Source: Winogradskyella sp. (GTDB lineage: Bacteria; Bacteroidota; Bacteroidia; Flavobacteriales; Flavobacteriaceae). From it: a stretch of DNA of 64,000 nt. This document shows, in pieces, positions 36,460 to 45,117 of this stretch (position 1 is its first letter; each line of letters starts with the position of its first letter). The position numbers were made by a program, and so were the translations under genes. The notes below the pieces were generated by a model. That model saw only the letters and a list, made by a program, of their open reading frames with translations. It was not told the origin of the DNA and ran no database searches. The stretch spans positions 124,001-188,000 of the forward strand of contig NZ_JABSSU010000003.1 in the NCBI RefSeq assembly GCF_013213835.1, read 5' to 3'.

Positions 36460-37724
36460 TAGTTCTTTCTTCTAAATACTAAGAATAAAACTCCAATAAT
36501 GGCGATGCTTCCCAAAACGAAAACCCATAATGGTAATCCATCTTCATGCTCATGGTCGTGATGATGGTCATGATCATGTCCTTCGTGGTCATGGTCGTGT
36601 CCGTCATGGGCATGATGATGCTCTCCATGATTGTGATCGTGATGATTATGATCATGTCCGTGCTCGTCAATGTTATGAATGACTTCAAAGGTTAATGTTG
36701 CCCATTTAGATTCATGAGTTAATTGAGCATTATCCGTAACATTAGTCATATGAATGGTTCGTAAATAATAAATACCATCTTCTGGCAAATCTACTTTTAC
36801 AACACCTTGGTCATTGGTGCGTAATTGTTGACCTTTTGAATGTGAGTGGTCATGATTATGGTCGTCACCTTCATGATGATGAGCATCGTTATCATGATTA
36901 TGACCTTCATGGTCGTGTCCTTCATGGTCGTGGTCATGGTCATGGTCTGAATGGTCATGTTCATCGTGATTATGATTGTGTCCTTCGTGATTATGACCTT
37001 CATGATTAGCGTGTTCGTGCTCATCATTATCATGTGAATGATCGTGATTATGTTCATCCTCAAAGTAATTGGTCTTCAAATAATCGGCATAAACCAACTG
37101 ATTTGGTAATGGTTTACCGTCTAGTAATAATTTAACTTCTAAAGACTCATGTGTATATTTTTCATACGGATTTTCAAGAGGAATAAACTCAATAGGGTAT
37201 CCAAACTCTGTTTGCCAATCATTTGATTTAACATCTCCGACTTGATATATCGCCTTTACGTGTTTTTGATAACTCTCAACAGCATCCTTAGCTAGTAGAT
37301 TGTTGTCTTCTCGAAATTTAAGCATGTCAACTACACCATCATGCTTTAGATAGTCATTAAACTTTTCTGCTGTTAATTCAATATTTCTTGGCTTGGTAGA
37401 CACACCAGCTACGTACGTTCCTGCATCACCAGTTTTAAATTCAACGTAGGTCACTGTACTATCTTTATCTTTCCATAGATTTGTATCAATAGCAGATTTT
37501 TCATTGTTACCCACAATAGTAGCATCAATAATACGATCTCTAGTAATAATGTTTTCGCTATTTTCAAATGTGCCGTTAAAAAGACTAAAGGTCGCCTCAT
37601 CATTTGGAAATAAAAAATAGGTGTCAAATTTTATATAAAGATTATGGCTACACAAAAAGCCGAAAGCTACAAGAAGAAAAAAAGCTCTTACATTCTTAAT
37701 AATCAATGATTTAATATAACTCAT
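36459..37724 (-). CDS. Extremely His-rich DUF4198-like membrane-anchored protein
   Basis: A 421-residue protein. An N-terminal hydrophobic segment (about 13-28) is followed by HNLYIKFDTYFLFPNDEATF and FNGTFENSENIITRDRI, which match the start of DUF4198, a family tied to nickel/cobalt uptake. Two His blocks interrupt and follow the domain: about 220-292 (units such as HEGHNHEGHNHNHDEHDHSD) and about 352-395. The C-terminus is one helix (LWVFVLGSIAIIGVLFLVF) plus RRKN. Likely role: capturing Ni2+, Co2+ or Zn2+ outside the inner membrane and feeding HupE (inference). Confidence 0.85.
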   Translation of the reverse strand: MSYIKSLIIKNVRAFFLLVAFGFLCSHNLYIKFDTYFLFPNDEATFSLFNGTFENSENIITRDRIIDATIVGNNEKSAIDTNLWKDKDSTVTYVEFKTGDAGTYVAGVSTKPRNIELTAEKFNDYLKHDGVVDMLKFREDNNLLAKDAVESYQKHVKAIYQVGDVKSNDWQTEFGYPIEFIPLENPYEKYTHESLEVKLLLDGKPLPNQLVYADYLKTNYFEDEHNHDHSHDNDEHEHANHEGHNHEGHNHNHDEHDHSDHDHDHDHEGHDHEGHNHDNDAHHHEGDDHNHDHSHSKGQQLRTNDQGVVKVDLPEDGIYYLRTIHMTNVTDNAQLTHESKWATLTFEVIHNIDEHGHDHNHHDHNHGEHHHAHDGHDHDHEGHDHDHHHDHEHEDGLPLWVFVLGSIAIIGVLFLVFRRKN

Positions 37725-37898
37725 AGTTAGTGATAGTTTATTTATTCATATGTCTTTAAACTCTAAAATAACATATAAAATATGCTTAAACGAAAATAGT
37801 GATTTTGCTTTCAGAAATCAATTAAAAGGCTCTTAGTTTTTTCTTAAATATTTTGAAATAAAAATGACAAATCTCAGTTTATAAACCTTCGAAATCTT

Positions 37899-37906
37899 TA
37901 ATTTTG
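37899..37906 (+). promoter_or_regulatory. -7 element (TAATTTTG) of fumC
   Basis: Exact TAnnTTTG match 24 bases before the fumC ATG. Confidence 0.6.
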
Positions 37907-37929
37907 TAGCTCTTAAAAACAATTACGAC

Positions 37930-39327
37930 ATGTCATACAGAATTGAAAAAGATACTATGGGAGAAGTTCGTGTGCCTTCAGATAAACTTTGGGGTGCACA
38001 AACTGAACGTTCTAGAAATAATTTTAAAATTGGTGCACCTGCATCAATGCCATTGGAGGTAGTTTATGGTTTTGCTTATCTCAAAAAAGCTGCTGCATAT
38101 ACTAACTGCGAATTAGGTGTGCTAGACACAGCTAAACGCGACTTAATTGCACAAGTATGTGACGAAATTCTAGATGGTCAACATGATGATCAATTTCCAC
38201 TAGTAATTTGGCAAACTGGTTCTGGTACACAGAGTAATATGAATGTTAATGAAGTTATTGCAAACAGAGCACATCAACTTGCTGGAAAAGCTATTGGTGA
38301 AGGTGAAAAGACTATTGCACCTAACGATGATGTGAATAAATCTCAATCCTCTAATGATACATTTCCAACAGGTATGCACATTGCAGCCTATAAAAAAGTT
38401 GTCGAAACTACAATTCCTGGTGTAACTCAGTTGCGCGATACTTTGCAACAAAAAGCAGAAGCTTTTAAAGATGTTGTGAAAATTGGTCGTACACACCTTA
38501 TGGATGCTACTCCATTAACCTTAGGACAAGAATTTTCTGGGTATGTGTCACAGTTAAATCATGGGTTAAAGGCACTTAATAATACGCTTGAACACCTTAG
38601 TCAATTAGCACTGGGTGGAACAGCTGTTGGTACAGGACTTAATACTCCTCAAGGTTATGATGTATTAGTAGCAAAATATATCGCCGACTTTACAGGTTTA
38701 CCATTTATTACTGCTGAGAATAAATTTGAAGCATTAGCGGCACATGACGCTATTGTAGAAACCCACGGCGCATTAAAGCAAATAGCTGTTTCGCTTAATA
38801 AAATTGCCAATGATATAAGAATGATGGCTTCTGGACCACGTTCAGGTATTGGGGAAATCATTATTCCTGCTAACGAACCTGGAAGTTCTATTATGCCAGG
38901 AAAAGTTAACCCTACACAATGTGAGGCGATGACAATGGTATGTGCTCAAGTTATGGGTAATGACGTCGCCGTTACTGTTGGAGGAACTCAAGGGCATTAC
39001 GAGCTTAATGTATTTAAGCCAATGATGGCAGCTAACCTATTACAATCTGCTCAACTTATAGGTGATGCATGCGTGAGTTTTGATGTGAATTGTGCTAGTG
39101 GCATTGAGCCAAATCATGCAACTATTAAAGAATTATTGAACAATTCACTAATGCTTGTTACTGCATTAAACACAAAGATTGGTTACTACAAAGCTGCTGA
39201 AATAGCTAATACAGCACATAAAAATGGTACAACTTTAAAAGAAGAAGCTATCAATTTAGGTTATGTTTCAGCCGAAGACTATGACGAATGGGTAAAACCA
39301 GAAGACATGGTTGGCAGCTTGAAATAG
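37930..39327 (+). CDS. fumC: Class II fumarate hydratase
   Basis: A 465-residue enzyme of the fumarase/aspartase family. It shows [62 protein letters not shown] and the signature [13 protein letters not shown] (near residue 320). Length and motifs fit the Fe-independent FumC type rather than aspartase. It interconverts fumarate and malate in the TCA cycle. Confidence 0.97.
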   Translation: MSYRIEKDTMGEVRVPSDKLWGAQTERSRNNFKIGAPASMPLEVVYGFAYLKKAAAYTNCELGVLDTAKRDLIAQVCDEILDGQHDDQFPLVIWQTGSGTQSNMNVNEVIANRAHQLAGKAIGEGEKTIAPNDDVNKSQSSNDTFPTGMHIAAYKKVVETTIPGVTQLRDTLQQKAEAFKDVVKIGRTHLMDATPLTLGQEFSGYVSQLNHGLKALNNTLEHLSQLALGGTAVGTGLNTPQGYDVLVAKYIADFTGLPFITAENKFEALAAHDAIVETHGALKQIAVSLNKIANDIRMMASGPRSGIGEIIIPANEPGSSIMPGKVNPTQCEAMTMVCAQVMGNDVAVTVGGTQGHYELNVFKPMMAANLLQSAQLIGDACVSFDVNCASGIEPNHATIKELLNNSLMLVTALNTKIGYYKAAEIANTAHKNGTTLKEEAINLGYVSAEDYDEWVKPEDMVGSLK

Positions 39328-39351
39328 ACTCAATACTTAATATAAACAAAG

Positions 39352-39379
39352 CGCTAACTTCCATAGGTTAGCGTTTTTT
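39352..39379 (+). terminator. Intrinsic terminator of fumC
   Basis: CGCTAAC and GTTAGCG (7-bp arms, 8-base loop), followed by TTTTTT, 25 bases after the stop. Confidence 0.85.
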
Positions 39380-39425
39380 AGTTCAAAAAAAAATAGTAAT
39401 TTTTACATCAATTCAATCATAAACT

Positions 39426-40694
39426 ATGTCAGTACTTATTAAAAATATTAAGCAACTTTTACAAGTTCATGATCACAATGAACTTATATTAAAAGGTAAC
39501 GATATGAAGCACCTTTCTGTAATTGAAAACGCCTATCTATATATTGAGCATGATACTATTATTGAGTATGGAGATATGGAATATTGTGAAGGAATTGATG
39601 CAGAAGAAACGATTGATGCTAAAGGTAGAATAGTTTTACCAGCTTGGTGCGACTCTCATACCCATACGGTTTACGCAGGTGATAGAACAGCTGAATTTGT
39701 TGACAGAATTCATGGTTTGAGTTATGAGGAAATTGCTAAAAACGGGGGAGGTATATTAAATTCAGCAAAAACATTGCAGAATACTTCTGAAGATGCCTTA
39801 TTTACACAATCAATGGAACGATTGGATGAACTCGTAAGAATGGGTACAGGTGCCATAGAGATAAAAACCGGATATGGTTTAACAGTCGAGGCTGAATTGA
39901 AAATGCTAAAAGTAATTAAGCGGATTAAAAACGAAAGCTTAATTAAGATTACACCGACTTTACTTGCTGCTCACGCTATTCCACAAGAATACAAAAAAGA
40001 TAAAAAAGCATACGTAGACAAAATTATCAATGAGCTTATTCCACAAGCTTCAGAACTTAATATTGCCAAGTATATAGATGTATTTTGTGAAGAAGGTTAC
40101 TTTGATTTAGAAGATACTGAACGTATTTTGAAGGCTGCTCAAACCTATGATTTAAGACCAAAAATACACGTTAATCAATTTAATATTCTTGGTGGTGTAG
40201 CACTTGGTGTAAGGTACAATGCACTCTCTGTAGATCACTTAGAAGAATTAAACGATGCTGATATTGAAGCTCTAAAAGGGAGTGACACAATTCCTGTTGC
40301 TCTACCTGGCTGTTCTTACTTTTTAGGAATTCCTTATACTCCTGCACGTAAAATTATTGATGCAGGTTTGCCTTTAGCTTTAGCTTCAGATTATAATCCT
40401 GGTTCGGCACCAAGTGGTAATATGAACTTTATTGTAAGTTCTGCTTGCGTAAAACTTAAAATGACACCTGAAGAAGCTATTAATGCAGCTACTATAAATG
40501 GTGCCTACGCAATGGGAATTAGCAACATGTATGGTAGTATAACAAGAGGTAAAAAGGCAAATGTTTTGGTCACAAAACCTTTGAATCATTATAGAGAGAT
40601 TCCATATAATTTCTCTCATAATCCCATTGAGCATGTCATCATTAATGGGCAATTAAAACCAATGAAAAATCCGGAAGAAAACTTCCGGATTTAA
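39426..40694 (+). CDS. hutI: Imidazolonepropionase
   Basis: A 422-residue amidohydrolase. Metal-binding HTHTVYAGDR lies near residue 77, EIKTGYGLTVEAELKML carries the substrate Glu/Tyr, and LLAAHAIP, KIHVNQFN and ASDYNPGSAPS supply other active-site residues. It opens the imidazolone ring in step three of histidine degradation. hutG lies on the same strand 1 kb downstream, with one opposite-strand gene between. Its last codons contain a terminator hairpin. Confidence 0.95.
   Translation: MSVLIKNIKQLLQVHDHNELILKGNDMKHLSVIENAYLYIEHDTIIEYGDMEYCEGIDAEETIDAKGRIVLPAWCDSHTHTVYAGDRTAEFVDRIHGLSYEEIAKNGGGILNSAKTLQNTSEDALFTQSMERLDELVRMGTGAIEIKTGYGLTVEAELKMLKVIKRIKNESLIKITPTLLAAHAIPQEYKKDKKAYVDKIINELIPQASELNIAKYIDVFCEEGYFDLEDTERILKAAQTYDLRPKIHVNQFNILGGVALGVRYNALSVDHLEELNDADIEALKGSDTIPVALPGCSYFLGIPYTPARKIIDAGLPLALASDYNPGSAPSGNMNFIVSSACVKLKMTPEEAINAATINGAYAMGISNMYGSITRGKKANVLVTKPLNHYREIPYNFSHNPIEHVIINGQLKPMKNPEENFRI
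40667..40692. terminator. Terminator hairpin inside the end of hutI
   Basis: 11-bp arms AAATCCGGAAG/CTTCCGGATTT with loop AAAA. The whole hairpin falls in the last nine codons of hutI. The T-run is better on the minus strand (GGATTTTTCATTGG), so it mainly ends the convergent gene (stop at 40723) while also being read in the hutI message. Confidence 0.8.
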
Positions 40695-40722
40695 AACTAT
40701 CAATCAATCAAAAATTCTATAT

Positions 40723-41610
40723 CTACTTTAGAGTAAACTCTGAACTAGAAATTAATTCTTTATCATTAAAAATATTTACTGTGTAACGTCCAGCTGAAAA
40801 CTTAGAATCGTCTGGTTTGTTTACATATTCGCAAATATTAAGATTTCTGTTTTCGTAGTTGAAACGGCTAATTAAACTAAAATTTAAAACTTGATCGTCA
40901 AATTGTACCTGATCATTAGCACCTAAAACATTGTTTTTTGGATCAATTACTTGAACGTAAAGTTCTTTATCACCTGCTTCTGCAAGTGCATTTTTTGCAA
41001 CAGTAAAGCACACTTTTATTTTGTCACATCTTTTAGCTCTTTCCATAGGAACTTGTCTTCCACTGCTTCTTTCAAGTACTCCTATACCAATTAAACCAAC
41101 AGTCTGTAATGCTGATGCATCTTCTACCACATTAGCCAATTCTGTATTTTGTACTAATAATGAATCCGTAAACATAGTACGTTCTGCCAATTGAATTTGC
41201 GTACTATCTAAAGTAGTCGCCAATAATTCATTTTCAACTTTTAACCTATCATTCTCCTCAAGCAATACATCCATTTCTTTTTGTAATGCAAAAAACTTCT
41301 TTCTGTACTTCCATAAGCTGTTTACACTGTTTTGAGATACTTTTAAAGAGTCAATTAATCCTTGGATACGGTCTCTCGCATCTACTAAATCTTGGTTTAC
41401 AATTTCATTTTCAGCAATAGCGTCATTGTACTGTGTAGTAAGACCATTTAACTCAGTCATTAATTGTTCTTTTTTAGCTAGAATTTGTTCTTTTTCTTTT
41501 TCAACATCGCTGTAGAGTTTAGATGCAACAAAGGATGCGCCAATAAATAACGCAATGGCAATTGCTAATCCTACTTTTAATCCTGTGTTAGATTTTTGTG
41601 AACCTTCCAT
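40723..41610 (-). CDS. Membrane-anchored coiled-coil protein, unknown
   Basis: A 295-residue protein with one N-terminal helix (about 11-31), a long coiled coil (about 32-155, EKEKEQILAKKEQLMTELNG and later KEMDVLLEENDRLKVENELL), and a C-terminal globular domain containing RAKRCDKIKVCFTVAKNAL and LNICEYVN. The domain order suggests a periplasmic protein tethered to the inner membrane. I do not recognise the family. It lies between hutI and hutG on the opposite strand. Confidence 0.8.
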   Translation of the reverse strand: MEGSQKSNTGLKVGLAIAIALFIGASFVASKLYSDVEKEKEQILAKKEQLMTELNGLTTQYNDAIAENEIVNQDLVDARDRIQGLIDSLKVSQNSVNSLWKYRKKFFALQKEMDVLLEENDRLKVENELLATTLDSTQIQLAERTMFTDSLLVQNTELANVVEDASALQTVGLIGIGVLERSSGRQVPMERAKRCDKIKVCFTVAKNALAEAGDKELYVQVIDPKNNVLGANDQVQFDDQVLNFSLISRFNYENRNLNICEYVNKPDDSKFSAGRYTVNIFNDKELISSSEFTLK

Positions 41611-41708
41611 AAAATTCTTGTTTTAGTTTGTCGTTAATTCTTGTTTTGAATTGTGCTTTTATTTTCTGTAAAAGCTGTAATTTTAAATTTCTAAATATAT
41701 GTTACCAA

Positions 41709-42728
41709 ATGGAAAATTTTAATTTATTCACTATAAAAGATCGCAATTCACTTTTAAAAGTTCGTAAAGGAGAATCAAAATTTGGAGAACATGTACGCTT
41801 ATTACCTAAGCTTACTAACATATACGATGATATTGTTAATTTAGATGTCGACTATGTCATTTTTGGTATTTCTGAAGACATTGGCGTTTATGCTAACCAC
41901 GGAAAACCAGGGACTTACACGGCTTGGGAAAATTCTTTAAATTTTTTACTTAATACCCAAAATAATAGACAAAATAGCGGAAAACGTGTGTTGATTTTAG
42001 GTGACTTAAGTTATGATAATGATAGGAAGAGGTTACTTAGGTTAGATTTAGATAAAAAGAAAAACCTAGCAGAAGTTAGGACATTTGTTGAAACTATTGA
42101 TAAAGATGTAACCTACTTAGTTTCCTCAATTGTTAGAGCAGGAAAAACACCAATTATAATTGGTGGTGGGCATAATAACTCTTATGGTAATATTAAAGGA
42201 ACTGCACTTGCTAAAAATGGAAGAATTAACGTTGTTAACCTAGACGCACATACCGATTTTAGACCAGAGGAAGGTAGACATAGTGGTAATGGTTTTAGTT
42301 ATGCTTATGCTGAAGGATTTTTGAAACGTTACTTTATTTTTGGACTTCATGAAAACTATACTTCTGATAAACTTTTTAAAACACTAAAAAAGATAAAGCA
42401 CATTTCGTATAACACCTATGAAAGTTTAGAAGTTAGAAATGAAACAGATTTTAATTCTGAATTAGATTTTGCACTTAACTATATATCTGAGAAAACCTTT
42501 GGTATTGAAATAGACTGTGATGCCATTGAAAATATGACTAGCAGTGCTAAATCACCAAGTGGATTTAGTACAAAGCAAGCAAGACAAATTGTACACCACT
42601 TTGCAAAGCATAAAAATGCAAGTTACCTGCATATTTGTGAAGCAGCACCTAAGAAAAAAACAGATCCTAAAGTTGGTAAATTTATTAGCTACCTAATCAC
42701 CGATTTTATCAGAGCAAATGGCAATTAA
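41709..42728 (+). CDS. hutG: Formimidoylglutamase (arginase/ureohydrolase family)
   Basis: A 339-residue enzyme from the ATG at 41709 (MENFNLFTIKDRNSLLKV). An upstream in-frame ATG at 41628 adds a hydrophobic Cys-rich segment unlike the family and is rejected. Mn2+ ligands appear in GGGHNNSYGN (near residue 152), NLDAHTDFRP (near 176) and GIEIDCDAIEN. With hutI, a ureohydrolase here is most likely HutG, cleaving N-formimidoyl-L-glutamate to glutamate and formamide; arginase or agmatinase is the alternative. Confidence 0.87.
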   Translation: MENFNLFTIKDRNSLLKVRKGESKFGEHVRLLPKLTNIYDDIVNLDVDYVIFGISEDIGVYANHGKPGTYTAWENSLNFLLNTQNNRQNSGKRVLILGDLSYDNDRKRLLRLDLDKKKNLAEVRTFVETIDKDVTYLVSSIVRAGKTPIIIGGGHNNSYGNIKGTALAKNGRINVVNLDAHTDFRPEEGRHSGNGFSYAYAEGFLKRYFIFGLHENYTSDKLFKTLKKIKHISYNTYESLEVRNETDFNSELDFALNYISEKTFGIEIDCDAIENMTSSAKSPSGFSTKQARQIVHHFAKHKNASYLHICEAAPKKKTDPKVGKFISYLITDFIRANGN

Positions 42729-43182
42729 CATCATTAATTACACACCCGAATTTGCTCGAGATTTTTTTGAGCTTAATATTGAGTGGTTACAAACCTTTTT
42801 CTATGTTGAACCATACGACGAAGAAGTTTTAAGCAAACCTGAAACATACATCATAAATAAAGGTGGTTATATTTTCTTTGCCAAAGAAGGTAACACTATA
42901 CTTGGCACTGTCGCCTTAATGCCAACCAATGAAGAAGGTATTTTAGAACTTACTAAAATGGCTGTTTTACCAGAAAGACGTGGTGAAAAAATTGGACAAC
43001 AACTTTTAGATTATTGCATAGATTTTGCGAAAGCAAAGGCATTAAAATCATTACTACTCTACTCAAATACAAAACTAAAAAACGCCATTTATTTGTATCG
43101 TAAATATGGCTTTATAGAACTACAATTAGAAGAAAACAGTCCTTACAATCGAGGTAATATTAAAATGTTGTTAGAATTGTAA
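42718..43182 (+). CDS. GNAT family N-acetyltransferase
   Basis: A 154-residue GNAT-fold protein. The acetyl-CoA motif is MAVLPERRGEKIGQQLLDYC, and the C-terminal NAIYLYRKYGFIEL is typical. Its start overlaps hutG by 11 bases, so it is co-translated. Substrate unknown. Its 3' end overlaps the convergent gene by 12 bases. Confidence 0.92.
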   Translation: MAINIINYTPEFARDFFELNIEWLQTFFYVEPYDEEVLSKPETYIINKGGYIFFAKEGNTILGTVALMPTNEEGILELTKMAVLPERRGEKIGQQLLDYCIDFAKAKALKSLLLYSNTKLKNAIYLYRKYGFIELQLEENSPYNRGNIKMLLEL

Positions 43183-43644
43183 AATTTCAAAATCAGAACA
43201 ATACCTTTCATCCTTTTCACATAAAATACTTATTGTTTCAAATAAAAGTAGGTTTATCTCCTCAGAATGAGGTTTTATTTTTTGGGCAAGTTTAAACTCT
43301 GATAGTGCACCAACATAATTTTTCGATTTTAACCTTTGCAAACCAGACTTTTTTAAAAAATTGAAAGCTCTATTGTCTAATTCTGTCGTATGTGTCATTT
43401 CTTGACTTATTCTTTCTTTTTCGTACTCATGCCAATTTGGTAATAAAGTATACAGAATAAATACTATCAATATAAAAAGGACAATACCAATATGAAAGCT
43501 TTCCTTTTTCTCTGAGTATTGAATTTTAAATTCTCTTTTATGTTTTGATAAGGCTGTAAATGATTTCTTTCTATTCATCTCAAATGGTTTTCTGGCACGC
43601 ATAGCGTAAATCCATTTTTGCATACCAAAACCCATATAACCCAT
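43171..43644 (-). CDS. Single-pass membrane protein with TPR-like C-terminus
   Basis: A 157-residue protein beginning MGYMGFGMQKWIYAMRARKP. One membrane helix lies at about residues 52-70 (IGIVLFILIVFILYTLLPNW). A TPR-like helix pair follows (SGLQRLKSKNYVGALSEFKLAQKIKP). The N-terminal basic part is probably cytoplasmic. Function unknown. Confidence 0.7.
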   Translation of the reverse strand: MGYMGFGMQKWIYAMRARKPFEMNRKKSFTALSKHKREFKIQYSEKKESFHIGIVLFILIVFILYTLLPNWHEYEKERISQEMTHTTELDNRAFNFLKKSGLQRLKSKNYVGALSEFKLAQKIKPHSEEINLLLFETISILCEKDERYCSDFEILQF

Positions 43645-43742
43645 AACTAAAGTCTTTAATTATAAGTCTTTATGAATTCATAAAAGTTACATGTCTACAA
43701 CTTAAAAAACGTTAGCAGGATTGAAATTTTTTGATTTAAGTA

Positions 43743-45113
43743 TTAATTTTCAACAAGATTATTTCCTATTACAACAGATTTGTTGATTTTTGTTTTCCTC
43801 AGTTCATTAATATCTATCTTATAAAGATTTTGAGAGGACTCAACTGAAAATTCCTTGTTTACCTCACCACCAAGAATATATAGGTAGTCATTATCATAAA
43901 ACATCTTGGCTGAACTAATTCTAAGATTAATGAGATACTGATTTAAAACACCTGATAGCGTATTAAAAACTACTAACTTTCCATTTTCGTATATGTAGAT
44001 AAGATGATCTTTTTTAGCCAGAGCAGGTTTCTCTGATCTAAAGAATAACTCACCTTCAGTCTTCCATTTCCCTGAAGCTAAGTCAAAAGATTCAATATTA
44101 TTTAATGCTTTATGATTTAGTCCTCCAATAAGATAAATCTTATTATTTACAACAATAGCGCTAGTTTGCTTAGGTCTATTCATCTCACCTATCTCAAACC
44201 ATAAACCTGTTTCGAGATTATAACTGTACATCTTTTTTGCATAAACCTTAGACCCATTATCCTTAATTTTCTTAATACCACCAAACGCTAAAATATATTT
44301 ATCATAAAGCATAGTACTCAAATTATTTGACTGAATAGGGTTGGAATAATCGATCTCAATATTTTTTGAATTTATATCATAAACCTCTATGACATCATCG
44401 AGATACTTCGATGATCTCGTACCTTGTCTTATACCTCCTATAACATATATCTTATCATTATAAATATTAAGACTATGCCCAGTGCGCTCTCTAAATTTCA
44501 CTTCAGATTTTTCCCAGGTATTTGTTGCTATGTCGTAGATATAGAAATCACTTGATAAATATCCTAAGCTTTTAGGAGCATATCTATATTCATTTACAAT
44601 ATTCTCTATGCTTGGGTCTAAATACTTTGACGCTGCTTGATTTAAAGCAAATCTACCAGAATCAAATTCATCGGTTGTTTCACCACCTATAACATATATT
44701 TTTCCTTGATACAACCCTGCGGCAAATGACGATAATGCCTTATCCATGGAGGTTATTTTAGTGTAGTCTAAAGTGGTTCTTAGCTTCACTTTTCCTTTGA
44801 TATTTATTTCGGATAATGCTTCTGTATTTGGTTCTAAATAAATGCTTGTGTCACGACCTACAATATCTAATACCTTTATTTCTTTAGTTACATATCCAAT
44901 ATGAGTTATAAACACAATATCTGACGCTTTCACCTTTTTTAGTCTAAATTCACCATCAACATTGGTATAAGTGCCTTTAGAATTATTCACAAAAACATGC
45001 GCACCGTCAATAGGTGTTTTAGTCATATTATCTATAACAACACCTTTTAAAACTTGCCCCCAAACTATAGGTGTGCAGAGTAAAATGATAACTAAGGAAA
45101 GGTGCTTCTTCAT
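43743..45113 (-). CDS. Kelch-repeat protein with CarboxypepD_reg-like N-terminus
   Basis: A 456-residue secreted protein. Signal peptide (to about 19), CarboxypepD_reg-like Ig fold (about 22-95, KGVVIDNMTKTPIDGAHVFV), then at least five kelch repeats with the GG signature (IYVIGGETT, IYVIGGIRQG, ILAFGGIKK, IYLIGGLNH, LYILGGEVN), predicted to form a beta propeller. It starts 4 bases after the SulP stop, so it belongs to the same operon. Binding partner unknown. Confidence 0.9.
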   Translation of the reverse strand: MKKHLSLVIILLCTPIVWGQVLKGVVIDNMTKTPIDGAHVFVNNSKGTYTNVDGEFRLKKVKASDIVFITHIGYVTKEIKVLDIVGRDTSIYLEPNTEALSEINIKGKVKLRTTLDYTKITSMDKALSSFAAGLYQGKIYVIGGETTDEFDSGRFALNQAASKYLDPSIENIVNEYRYAPKSLGYLSSDFYIYDIATNTWEKSEVKFRERTGHSLNIYNDKIYVIGGIRQGTRSSKYLDDVIEVYDINSKNIEIDYSNPIQSNNLSTMLYDKYILAFGGIKKIKDNGSKVYAKKMYSYNLETGLWFEIGEMNRPKQTSAIVVNNKIYLIGGLNHKALNNIESFDLASGKWKTEGELFFRSEKPALAKKDHLIYIYENGKLVVFNTLSGVLNQYLINLRISSAKMFYDNDYLYILGGEVNKEFSVESSQNLYKIDINELRKTKINKSVVIGNNLVEN

Positions 45114-45117
45114 TTTA

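Noticed and set aside
36544-37060. Repeated TCATGG/TCGTG words that look like a CRISPR or VNTR array
   Set aside because: The units are irregular, have no unique spacers, and are explained in frame as His/Asp/Glu/Gly codons of the 421-residue protein.
41628-41708. Longer HutG beginning at 41628
   Set aside because: The extra residues are hydrophobic and Cys-rich, while MENFNLF is the expected cytoplasmic start.
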